NCBI GenBank assembly: GCA_028711925.1
Contig: JAQTRH010000019.1
Coordinates: 1-13,179, forward strand
Source: Candidatus Nanoarchaeia archaeon
Lineage (GTDB): Archaea > Nanobdellota > Nanobdellia > Woesearchaeales > CG1-02-33-12
Length of the DNA: 13,179 nucleotides
Direction: 5' to 3'
Shown here piece after piece: positions 6,504 to 12,715 of the stretch. The notes below the pieces were generated by a model that made no database searches, was not told the DNA's origin, and worked only from the letters and a program-made list of their open reading frames with translations. Position 1 is the stretch's first letter. Every line of letters begins with the position of its first letter. Both the position numbers and the translations under genes were made by a program.

Positions 6504-6526
6504 TTATTTTATCGACGATAAAATAA
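6504..6526. repeat. Perfect 23-bp palindrome (11-bp arms around one base)
   Basis: TTATTTTATCG (6504-6514) and its exact reverse complement (6516-6526) flank a single A at 6515. The core TCGACG (6512-6517) is the reverse complement of the CGTCGA in the inverted repeat about 93 bp to the left. The one-base centre favours a protein-bound operator-like dyad over an RNA hairpin. Confidence 0.65.
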
Positions 6527-6599
6527 AAGTTAATTTCGGTGCTAAAAAAATATTGTGCAACCAAAAAAATAGGTTAGTATAAGAAATCATTGGATATAA

Positions 6600-6628
6600 A
6601 AAATACAAAAATGCGTAAATTGTATTTT
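6600..6628. repeat. Inverted repeat, 9-bp arms, just upstream of the PfkB promoter
   Basis: AAAATACAA (6600-6608) and TTGTATTTT (6620-6628) are exact reverse complements with an 11-nt spacer. The repeat ends 9 bp before the TATA element of the sugar kinase gene, a usual place for an activator or BRE-overlapping regulator site. Confidence 0.5.
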
Positions 6629-6637
6629 CTCAGAAAA

Positions 6638-6646
6638 ATATATAAA
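6638..6646 (+). promoter_or_regulatory. TATA element for the PfkB-family kinase
   Basis: ATATATAAA is centred about 30 nt before the ATG at 6672, with A-rich sequence upstream and no Shine-Dalgarno sequence downstream, consistent with a leaderless or nearly leaderless mRNA. Confidence 0.5.
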
Positions 6647-6671
6647 CAGAAGTCATTATTTATACCTCAAG

Positions 6672-7652
6672 ATGTATGATGTAATAACTGTTGGATCAGC
6701 TACTGTTGATGTTTTTGCAGACACAAAATCTAAACTGATAAAAATAAAAACATCCAGTTCTGAAGAAGATTTGATTGCCTACCCATCTGGATCAAAGATA
6801 CTAATCAAGGATTTAAGGTTTACAATTGGCGGTGGCGGAACGAATACTGCGGTTTCATTGTCGAGGTTAGGGCACAAGGTTGCATATGTCGGTAAGATAG
6901 GCAAAGATGAGAATGGAAAAAAAGTTATTGAACTCCTGAAGAAAGAAAAAGTTGATTTCATCGGAAAATTAAGTGATGAAATGACAGGGTATTCAGTGAT
7001 ACTTGACTCAATAGAGCATGATCGTACAATTCTTACATATAAGGGCGCTAACAACAATTTAAATTTTTCCGAGCTTGACTGCAAAAAGATGAATACAAAA
7101 TGGTTTTACTTTTCATCTATGGTCTCAAATTCTTTTAAGACACTGGAAAAGCTTGCTTATTTCGCTGAAAAAAACAAGATAAATATTGCATTCAATCCAA
7201 GTTCTTACCTTGCAAGGAAAGGTCCTGCTTTTCTGAAGAAAATTCTCAAAAGAACAAAGATTCTCATTCTAAACAATGAAGAGGCTAATTATATTGCAGG
7301 AAAGGGTGAAATAAAAGAAATTCTTAAAAAACTTTCAAAGTTGGGTCCTGAGATAGTTGTTGTAACTCATGGAAAAGAAGAGATTGGTGCATTTGACAAA
7401 AAAAGCTTTTACATTATCAAACCAAACAAAATAAAGGTTATTGAGAGCACAGGTGCTGGAGATGCATTTGCATCCTCATTCTTGTCAGGCATAATAAAGA
7501 AAAATGATGTTGAATTCGCTCTAAGAATGGCGCTGGCAAACTCAGAATCAGTTATAACGCATCCAGGAGCAAAAAACAAGCTGCTCACTTACAATGAAAT
7601 TTTAAATAAGATAAGTAAAAAGCCGGCAAAAATAAAAAAGTTTAAAAGATAG
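6672..7652 (+). CDS. PfkB/ribokinase-family carbohydrate kinase
   Basis: Phosphorylates a sugar or nucleoside with ATP or another phosphoryl donor; the substrate cannot be read from sequence. The 326-residue length is normal. Seen: the N-terminal VITVGSATVDVF strand; the substrate-side GGGGTNTA (53-60) followed by VSLSRLGHKVAYVGKIGKD, the first PfkB signature region; FNPSS (175-179); LNNEEA (200-205); and the anion-hole and catalytic STGAGDAF (259-266) with D264 as base. The C-terminal HPGAKN segment is also family-like, and the tail (316-326) is lysine-rich. Archaeal relatives include nucleoside kinases, ribokinases and fructose or 2-keto-3-deoxygluconate kinases. It has its own promoter beside three inverted repeats and ends 13 nt before the iron-sulfur flavoprotein gene, so read-through into that gene is likely. 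Family certain, specific substrate unknown. Confidence 0.9.
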   Translation: MYDVITVGSATVDVFADTKSKLIKIKTSSSEEDLIAYPSGSKILIKDLRFTIGGGGTNTAVSLSRLGHKVAYVGKIGKDENGKKVIELLKKEKVDFIGKLSDEMTGYSVILDSIEHDRTILTYKGANNNLNFSELDCKKMNTKWFYFSSMVSNSFKTLEKLAYFAEKNKINIAFNPSSYLARKGPAFLKKILKRTKILILNNEEANYIAGKGEIKEILKKLSKLGPEIVVVTHGKEEIGAFDKKSFYIIKPNKIKVIESTGAGDAFASSFLSGIIKKNDVEFALRMALANSESVITHPGAKNKLLTYNEILNKISKKPAKIKKFKR

Positions 7653-7665
7653 AGTAAATTATAAG

Positions 7666-8232
7666 ATGAAAATGAAAATTGTTGGAATCAGTGGTTCTCC
7701 TAAAAACAACGGGAATAATGAAAAGATAATAGACTATGTTCTTGACATAGCAAAGCAAAGGGGTTTTCTTACTGCAAGGATAGTTCTTTCTGAGCACAAG
7801 GTATCTCCCTGTATTGATTGCGGAGTATGCAAGCAAAAAAAAGAATGTTCAATAAAAGATGGAACAGATAAAATACTAACTCTGCTTGAGGATGCAGACG
7901 GCATAATTGTTAGCAGCCCTGTTTACTTCGGCTCTGTAAGTGCGCAGCTTAAGGCGCTTTTCGACAGGACCCTTGTATTAAGAAGATGGGGCTCGCTTCT
8001 AAAAAATAAAATTGGAGCTGCGATTGCAGTTGGAAACTCAAGGAATGGCGGACAGGAAAAAACAATTTCCACTATACATGACTGGATGAATATACACGGG
8101 ATGATTATTGTTGGAGATGGAAGCCATTTCGGCGGAATAGTGAAAAGCCAGTTTGAGGAGGATGAGGTTGGCCTGAGAACAGTGAAGGAAACAATCTACA
8201 AACTTTGTGATGTTCTCGAAATGATAAAATAA
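7666..8232 (+). CDS. Iron-sulfur flavoprotein (Isf-like, NADPH-dependent FMN reductase fold)
   Basis: A flavodoxin-fold redox protein of 188 residues. An N-terminal MKIVGISGSPKNNGNN (3-18) forms the FMN phosphate loop, SPVYFGSVSAQLKALFDR (84-101) is the second flavin-binding loop, and between them is a compact cysteine motif C49-x2-C52-x2-C55-x5-C61. This fits the CX2CX2CX(4-7)C motif that holds a [4Fe-4S] cluster in Methanosarcina Isf. Characterised Isf proteins take electrons from ferredoxin and reduce oxygen or peroxide, so an oxidative-stress role is plausible here. The start at 7666 has a second in-frame ATG at 7672; a TTTAAAAG box (7641-7648) sits about 27 nt before the latter, so M3 may be the true start of a separate transcript. 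It converges on the isoaspartate methyltransferase with a single base between stop codons. Confidence 0.88.
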   Translation: MKMKIVGISGSPKNNGNNEKIIDYVLDIAKQRGFLTARIVLSEHKVSPCIDCGVCKQKKECSIKDGTDKILTLLEDADGIIVSSPVYFGSVSAQLKALFDRTLVLRRWGSLLKNKIGAAIAVGNSRNGGQEKTISTIHDWMNIHGMIIVGDGSHFGGIVKSQFEEDEVGLRTVKETIYKLCDVLEMIK

Positions 8233-8233
8233 T

Positions 8234-8857
8234 TTAATAGCCATACTTTCCTTTTAGTGGAACAAAGGCAAAATCACCCAATGGTTCTTTTTCAAGTTTG
8301 TTTTGTTTTTTTATTCCTTTTACTATCTTTTGGCCTAAAAGATATGAAACAGGAGCTATTATCATTCCATTTTCTTTAAGTTGGTCTATTAATGGTTGCG
8401 GAATCTTAGGGCATGCCGCTGTAACAATTATCTTGTCATAAAACGATTCTTTTTCATATCCCTGAGAGCCGTCATGATGTATTACATAAACATTTTTTAT
8501 GCCTGCTTTCTCAAGGTTTTTCTTCGCAAAATCAACAAGCCCGGGTATTATTTCAGTTGTGTAAACCTCTTTTGCAATTCTTGATATTATCGCTGCGCAG
8601 TATCCTGAGCCAGCCCCAACTTCCAAAACCTTGTCTGTTTTTTTAAGCTCTAAAGCATTAATCATTATCATCACTGTTGTTGGCTGTGATATGGTTTGGC
8701 CCTCTAATATTGGCAAAGGGTAATCACCGTATGCCTCACTTAAATGCCCATCAAGAATAAATTTCTCGCGAGGCACAGAAAGAAACGCATCTAATAATCT
8801 TTTATCTTTAACAATTCCTTTTGAGTTCCAACAATCAACAAGCTCTTTCCTTTCCAT
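8234..8857 (-). CDS. pcm: Protein-L-isoaspartate O-methyltransferase
   Basis: Methylates isoaspartyl residues with S-adenosylmethionine and so repairs age-damaged proteins. The 207-residue product shows GQTISQPTTVMIM (53-65), the SAM-binding motif I VLEVGAGSGYCAAI (78-91), the acidic loop after strand 2 (E102), HHDGSQGY (127-134), VTAACPKIP (145-153) and the closing F.PLKGKYGY. This matches archaeal PCMT of about 210-220 residues. The frame is open for 19 more codons to an ATG at 8914, but that extension is a hydrophobic, Phe-rich stretch not expected in the family and would cover the neighbouring ppsA promoter. The chosen start (MERKELVDCW) matches family N-termini and has a TATA element 26 nt upstream. 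It is divergent from ppsA and convergent with the flavoprotein gene. Confidence 0.92.
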   Translation of the reverse strand: MERKELVDCWNSKGIVKDKRLLDAFLSVPREKFILDGHLSEAYGDYPLPILEGQTISQPTTVMIMINALELKKTDKVLEVGAGSGYCAAIISRIAKEVYTTEIIPGLVDFAKKNLEKAGIKNVYVIHHDGSQGYEKESFYDKIIVTAACPKIPQPLIDQLKENGMIIAPVSYLLGQKIVKGIKKQNKLEKEPLGDFAFVPLKGKYGY

Positions 8858-8878
8858 AAAAACAATAAAGAAAAACAA

Positions 8879-8887
8879 ATATAAATA
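8879..8887 (-). promoter_or_regulatory. TATA element for pcm, leaderless configuration
   Basis: TATTTATAT on the minus strand is centred 26 nt before the ATG at 8857, with no ribosome site between. It supports the shorter pcm start over the ATG at 8914. Confidence 0.55.
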
Positions 8888-8913
8888 TTTTTTTAATAAA
8901 TCAAACAGAAACA

Positions 8914-8923
8914 TTTATATAAA
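8914..8923 (+). promoter_or_regulatory. TATA element for ppsA
   Basis: TTTATATAAA predicts a transcription start near 8943-8946, about 27 nt before the ppsA ATG at 8972. This leaves a short leader that contains a strong ribosome site and, from 8943, a ten-codon reading frame. It sits back to back with the pcm promoter (8879-8887), about 35 bp apart centre to centre. Confidence 0.6.
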
Positions 8924-8942
8924 CATATAATTAAGGTTTTTT

Positions 8943-8975
8943 ATGATTGTTAATAAAATGAGGTGGTTTTTATGA
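8943..8975 (+). CDS. Possible 10-codon leader ORF upstream of ppsA
   Basis: An ATG at 8943 opens a frame reading MIVNKMRWFL and ends at TGA 8973-8975, overlapping the ppsA start codon as ATGA. The ATG lies about 25 nt after the centre of the ppsA TATA element, the same distance seen for leaderless genes in this window, so it could be the first codon of the transcript. The ppsA ribosome site AGGTGG lies inside the frame. Translation of the leader could therefore block or couple ppsA initiation. Given its length it may also be chance. Confidence 0.3.
   Translation: MIVNKMRWFL
8961..8966 (+). promoter_or_regulatory. Shine-Dalgarno site deciding the ppsA start
   Basis: AGGTGG ends 5 nt before the ATG at 8972. 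It rules out the in-frame GTG at 8963, which lies inside the site itself. Confidence 0.7.
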
Positions 8976-11326
8976 AAGCAGTTTCATGGTTTAAGGAAAT
9001 AAACAAAGGAAGTCTTTCTATTGCCGGAGGAAAGGGCGCTAATTTAGGTGAGATGTATAATACAGGAATGCCTGTGCCTCCTGGTTTTGTTGTCAATGCA
9101 CAGGCCTATAAGGAATTCATTGAGGAAACTAAGATTAAGGATAAAATAACTGAGATTCTTTCTGGCCTTGATGTTGAAAACAACGACCAGCTTCAAAGCA
9201 AGGCAAATGAAGTGCAGAAGCTTATAGTGTCAACAGAAATGCCTGAGCACATAAAAAATGAGATTATCGAAGCTTATGAAACAATGGGAATAAGCGATGA
9301 GCAGGCAAGCAGCATAGACCTGGACCAAAAAAATAACGAAGAGTTTGTTGCTGTAAGGAGCAGCGCAACCGCAGAAGACCTGCCTGAAGCATCATTTGCA
9401 GGACAGCAGGCAACTTTTCTTAACATAAGGGGAAATGAGGAACTCGTAAAGGCAGTAAGGGGATGCTGGGCATCATTATTCACAGCAAGGGCAGTTTACT
9501 ATCGTGTTAAAAATAATTTCAACCATATGCAGGTTTTAATTGCAGTTGTTGTGCAGAAGATGGTCAATTCAGAAAAGTCAGGAATAACTTTCTCTGCTAA
9601 CCCATCAACAAACAATAAGGATGAGATTATTGTTGAGGCATGTTTTGGATTAGGCGAAGCTATAGTATCGGGCTCAGTGAATCCTGATTCTTATGTTGTT
9701 GACAAGAACAGCATGGAAATAAAAAGCAAAACCATAAGCGAGCAGGAATGGGCCTATGTAAAGGATGAGAATGGCAAAACAGTAAAGAAAACAATAAAGG
9801 ATGAAATGAAAAAAGTCCAAAAGCTGAAAGAAGAAGAGATAATAGGACTTGCAAAGATTGCAAAACATCTTGAAGAACATTATCAAAAGCCCCAGGATAT
9901 TGAATGGGCAATAGAAAAAGGCAAAATATACATTGTTCAGACAAGGCCAATAACAACAATTAAGGATATTCAAAAACAAGAAGATGATTCTGGCTCTGAA
10001 AAACAAGAGAAACAATCAGAAGAGGAAGGAATAAAAATCTCTGATGCAAATGTTCTTGTAACAGGAAATACGGCAAGCCCGGGTATGGCCTCGGGAGTTG
10101 TAAAGATTGCAAACGAGCCTGATGAATTTTCAAAAATCCATAAAGGAGATGTTCTTGTGACAAAGATGACCAATCCGGATATGGTTCCCATAATGAAGAG
10201 AGCATCTGCAATTGTCACAGATATGGGAGGAACAACTTGCCATGCAGCAATTGTAAGCAGAGAAATGGGAATTCCTTGTATAGTCGGAACAGGAAATGCA
10301 ACTAAAACCCTAAAGGAAAATACAATGATAACAGTTGATGCAACCCATGGCAAAGTTTATGAGGGAAAGGTTGCATTCAAGAAAAAAGAGCAGAAGGAGC
10401 AAACGATGCAGCGCAGCGAACTGATTACAGCAACTCAAATAAAGGTTATCATGGACTTTCCTGACTTCGCTGAAAAGGCTGCTGCGACAGGAGCAGACGG
10501 TGTAGGACTGTTAAGAGCAGAGCATATGATCCTTGGAAACAATATGCATCCTGCTTATCTGGTTAAGCAGGGAAGAAAAGAAGAGCTTATCAAAATACTT
10601 GTTGAGGGAATATCAAAGGTTGCAAGGGCATTTGACGGAAAGCCAGTGTGGTATAGGACACTTGATGCTCCAACAGATGAGTTTAAAACATTGGAAGGCG
10701 GCGAAGATGAGCCGGAAGAAGAAAATCCAATGCTTGGTTGGAGAGGCATAAGAAGAGGGCTTGACCAAAGAGGAATGCTTAAGGCTGAGTTTGAGGCAAT
10801 CAAAAAAGTGCACGATATGGGACTTAAAAATGTAGGGGTAATGATACCTCTTGTTACAAGAGTGGATGAAGTTAAAGAAGCAAAAGAGGTTCTTGAAGAA
10901 GTTTTTGATGATGAGTTTGTTGAGTTCGGTGTTATGGTTGAAACTCCTGCAGCAGTCTGGATAATAGAAGACATATGCAAGCTTGGTATAGAGTTCATAA
11001 GTTTTGGAACAAATGACTTGACGCAGTACACTTTGGCTATAGACAGAAACAATGGTTTAGTACAAAAGTATTACGACGAGCTTCACCCTGCTGTTCTTGC
11101 AGAGATATCAAGAGTAATTAATATATGCAAAAAATATCACGTGCAGACCTCAATATGCGGCCAGGCCGGCTCAAACCCAAAGATGGCCTCATTTTTGGTA
11201 AGGCAGGGCATTGACAGCATAAGCGCAAACCCTGATGCAGTAAACCAGATAAGGTCCACAGTTGCTGTGACAGAGAAAAAGCTTTTGCTTGATGCAGAGA
11301 GAAGAAACTTAAGGCCAAACCATTAA
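8972..11326 (+). CDS. ppsA: Phosphoenolpyruvate synthase (pyruvate, water dikinase)
   Basis: Converts pyruvate, ATP and water to PEP, AMP and phosphate, the entry step of gluconeogenesis; in some archaea it may also run toward pyruvate. The 784-residue length fits. In order: an N-terminal ATP-grasp domain with GGKGANLGEM (19-28), VRSSATAEDLPEASFAGQQ (128-146) and IVQTRPI (321-327); an unusually charged Glu/Lys/Gln/Ser linker (about 332-353); the swivelling phosphohistidine domain with GGTTCHAAIVSREMGIPC (419-436), catalytic H424; and the C-terminal PEP/pyruvate barrel with GVGLLRAE (510-517), GWRGIRR (589-595), GVMVETPAA (653-661), SFGTNDLTQY (677-686) and SICGQA (727-732), proton-donor C729. 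All key residues are present. The ATG at 8972 is chosen for its AGGTGG site. It ends convergently with a HAD gene, stop codons overlapping by 4 nt. Confidence 0.95.
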   Translation: MKAVSWFKEINKGSLSIAGGKGANLGEMYNTGMPVPPGFVVNAQAYKEFIEETKIKDKITEILSGLDVENNDQLQSKANEVQKLIVSTEMPEHIKNEIIEAYETMGISDEQASSIDLDQKNNEEFVAVRSSATAEDLPEASFAGQQATFLNIRGNEELVKAVRGCWASLFTARAVYYRVKNNFNHMQVLIAVVVQKMVNSEKSGITFSANPSTNNKDEIIVEACFGLGEAIVSGSVNPDSYVVDKNSMEIKSKTISEQEWAYVKDENGKTVKKTIKDEMKKVQKLKEEEIIGLAKIAKHLEEHYQKPQDIEWAIEKGKIYIVQTRPITTIKDIQKQEDDSGSEKQEKQSEEEGIKISDANVLVTGNTASPGMASGVVKIANEPDEFSKIHKGDVLVTKMTNPDMVPIMKRASAIVTDMGGTTCHAAIVSREMGIPCIVGTGNATKTLKENTMITVDATHGKVYEGKVAFKKKEQKEQTMQRSELITATQIKVIMDFPDFAEKAAATGADGVGLLRAEHMILGNNMHPAYLVKQGRKEELIKILVEGISKVARAFDGKPVWYRTLDAPTDEFKTLEGGEDEPEEENPMLGWRGIRRGLDQRGMLKAEFEAIKKVHDMGLKNVGVMIPLVTRVDEVKEAKEVLEEVFDDEFVEFGVMVETPAAVWIIEDICKLGIEFISFGTNDLTQYTLAIDRNNGLVQKYYDELHPAVLAEISRVINICKKYHVQTSICGQAGSNPKMASFLVRQGIDSISANPDAVNQIRSTVAVTEKKLLLDAERRNLRPNH

Positions 11327-11928
11327 AATTTTATTTTTAATTTTTTTAATTCTTTAACAAGTTTTTCATGAGAAGTATAGTGTATTCCATGAAGCCCAAG
11401 TCTTGAAGCAGCATCAGAATACTCTTTTATGTCATCTATGTAAACGCATTCATCTGGTTTCAGGTTTAGTTTTTTAAGCGCATCAAGGTATATCTGCTTT
11501 TCCGGCTTTTTATAACCCACTTCAAAAGACAGTGTAACAGAATCAAACAAAGGGAATAATTCTGATTTTTTCATTACATAATCAAAGTCTATTTTATTTG
11601 TATTTGAAAGCAATGCAACCTTGTAATTTTTCTTTAATTTTTTTATTAAAGAGAATGTTGTTTTGATTTCCTGAAAAAGCTTTCTGCTGAACAAATCAAA
11701 AAAATTGTTTTTGTTAATATCAATTCCAAGATCTTTTATTATTTTTTCAAAGAAAGAAGAAGGGGAAATTTTTCCTATCTCAAGCCTTGAATGCATCCCT
11801 GTATTAAAAATCAAATCATATATGTAATCATAATCTTTACCGGACAATTTTACAAGCTCTCTCAGAAAAATATCATTATCCCATTTGTGTATTACATTTC
11901 CATAATCAAATATAACTGCCTTTATCAT
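11323..11928 (-). CDS. HAD-superfamily hydrolase, YihX-like (subfamily IA)
   Basis: A small-molecule phosphatase of 201 residues. HAD motifs: I, IFDYGNVI (6-13) with nucleophile D8; II, LLSNTN (106-111); III, K140/K141 in YKKPEKQIY; IV, YIDDIKEY (163-170) with D165 and D166. A helical cap spans about 18-90. The DxGNV form of motif I, with Gly where many phosphatases have a second Asp, and the SNTN motif are shared with E. coli YihX, which acts on glucose-1-phosphate. A role beside glycogen or GalT metabolism is possible but inferred. A TATA-like box 25 nt upstream suggests a leaderless transcript separate from the paralogous gene 45 nt upstream. The 3' end overlaps ppsA by 4 nt on the opposite strand and its Lys-rich tail forms the ppsA terminator. 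Confidence 0.85.
   Translation of the reverse strand: MIKAVIFDYGNVIHKWDNDIFLRELVKLSGKDYDYIYDLIFNTGMHSRLEIGKISPSSFFEKIIKDLGIDINKNNFFDLFSRKLFQEIKTTFSLIKKLKKNYKVALLSNTNKIDFDYVMKKSELFPLFDSVTLSFEVGYKKPEKQIYLDALKKLNLKPDECVYIDDIKEYSDAASRLGLHGIHYTSHEKLVKELKKLKIKF
11329..11347 (+). terminator. Oligo-T terminator for ppsA inside the opposing HAD gene
   Basis: Three T runs (T4 at 11329, T5 at 11334, T7 at 11341) begin 2 nt after the ppsA stop. They are the antisense of lysine and asparagine-type A-rich codons at the C-terminus of the opposing HAD protein (KELKKLKIKF). Archaeal RNA polymerase terminates at such U-rich tracts. No hairpin seen. Confidence 0.5.
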
Positions 11929-11946
11929 AAAAAAACAGACAAAGAG

Positions 11947-11955
11947 CTTAAATAA
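11947..11955 (-). promoter_or_regulatory. TATA element for the downstream HAD gene
   Basis: TTATTTAAG on the minus strand is centred about 23-26 nt before the ATG at 11928, in the 45-nt gap after the paralogous HAD gene. No ribosome site is present, so a separate leaderless transcript is likely. Confidence 0.5.
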
Positions 11956-11973
11956 AAAACTTTTGGAAATTGC

Positions 11974-12615
11974 TTATGCTAATTTTTCCCTGATTATGTT
12001 CTCGAGGTTTATTCCTGGAGTGTATTGCACTGCAAACTTAAACCCAATATCTTCGGCTATATCAACGTATTTCTTGTTGTCGTCAACAAAGAAAAGTTTT
12101 TCCGCGGGCAATCCAATCATGCTTATAGCATAATCAAAAAATTCCTTTTCTGGCTTTCTTGTTCCTGCCCTGTATGATAAAGCCAAAGAATCAAAATAAT
12201 TAATCACATCTGATTTTTTTATAACCTGTTCATAGTCTGCCTGATTTGTATTTGAAATTAATCCAAGACTGTATTTCTCCTGCTTTAGTTTCTTTACAAG
12301 ATTGATATTTCTCTTTATTTTTCTTGAAAATCTTCCTGTAAAAGCATCCAAGAAAATTTTTTCAGTTACTCTTTTTTTGTTAATACCTGCTTGTTCAGTT
12401 ACTAGGTTGTAAAAACTCTTTAAGGGCATTAGATTTGTATCAATAACCTGATAAAGCCCTGAGCCGAATATAATTTCATATAAATTATCTTTATATTCTT
12501 TGCTTTTGTTTTTACCAATTTTATTTATGAAGGTCCAGTTATTGAATTTATGAAGAACATTGCCGTAATCAAAAAGCCCTCCTTCAATCTGTCTTTTATT
12601 TTTTATTATTTCCAT
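11974..12615 (-). CDS. HAD-superfamily hydrolase, paralogue of the neighbouring YihX-like protein
   Basis: A 213-residue protein clearly related to the neighbour, with the same motifs: I, LFDYGNVLHK (14-23) with D16; II, LISNTNQADY (119-128); III, RKPEKEFFDYA with K154; IV, FFVDDNKKY (175-183) with D178 and D179. The cap domain (about 25-105) has diverged more than the core, which usually means a different substrate. An alternative ATG at 12633 would add six residues (MVTLFF); the shorter start is preferred because it is closer to the family N-terminus and an AAGACTTTTATTA box lies about 27 nt before it. No ribosome site supports either. It is divergent from the winged-helix gene across about 100 bp. 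The tandem arrangement indicates local duplication, probably ancient. Substrate unknown. Confidence 0.83.
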   Translation of the reverse strand: MEIIKNKRQIEGGLFDYGNVLHKFNNWTFINKIGKNKSKEYKDNLYEIIFGSGLYQVIDTNLMPLKSFYNLVTEQAGINKKRVTEKIFLDAFTGRFSRKIKRNINLVKKLKQEKYSLGLISNTNQADYEQVIKKSDVINYFDSLALSYRAGTRKPEKEFFDYAISMIGLPAEKLFFVDDNKKYVDIAEDIGFKFAVQYTPGINLENIIREKLA

Positions 12616-12683
12616 AAAAAATAAAGTTACCATTAAGTAATAAAAGTCTTTCGTTTTGAAATATTAATTTTCAATATGGAAAG

Positions 12684-12692
12684 ATATTTAAA
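12684..12692 (+). promoter_or_regulatory. BRE/TATA promoter of the winged-helix gene
   Basis: ATATTTAAA, preceded by the purine-rich GGAAAG, is centred 28 nt before the ATG at 12716. It is a good archaeal promoter with no Shine-Dalgarno sequence, so the mRNA should be leaderless. Confidence 0.6.
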
Positions 12693-12715
12693 CAACAGTT
12701 TTTGATTTTCTTACT

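Larger units (their letters stand above)
6317..6671. other. 355-bp very AT-rich divergent intergenic region
   Basis: Lies between the minus-strand lysine-repeat gene and the plus-strand PfkB gene. No convincing ORF is present: the only plus-strand reading, 22 codons from 6611, overlaps the kinase start and its promoter. The content is homopolymeric A and T with three inverted repeats (listed separately) and two promoter candidates. TTGTG (6338-6342) and CACAA (6350-6354) also form a short dyad just upstream of the lysine-repeat gene's ribosome site. It could be a two-way control region or a site bound by a DNA-architectural protein. Confidence 0.6.

Noticed and set aside
6317..6671. CRISPR array or tandem repeats in the AT-rich region
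   Set aside because: The repeats are inverted, each present once, with no regular direct repeat and spacer pattern.
6611..6679. 22-codon plus-strand ORF in the AT-rich intergenic region
   Set aside because: It contains the kinase promoter, overlaps the kinase start in another frame, has no ribosome site and shows no recognisable pattern.
8858..8914. 19-residue N-terminal extension of pcm with a hydrophobic segment
   Set aside because: It has no family counterpart, would cover the ppsA TATA element, and the internal ATG at 8857 has a well-placed TATA box.
8963..8971. GTG start for ppsA
   Set aside because: The GTG is part of the AGGTGG ribosome site that serves the ATG at 8972.
9970..10353. 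127-codon minus-strand ORF opposite the ppsA linker and phosphohistidine domain
   Set aside because: Antisense shadow of a strongly conserved gene, no promoter or ribosome site seen.
10555..11052. 165-codon minus-strand ORF opposite ppsA, rich in Ser and Thr
   Set aside because: It lies wholly antisense to the conserved PEP-binding barrel and its composition is what the complement of this coding frame gives.
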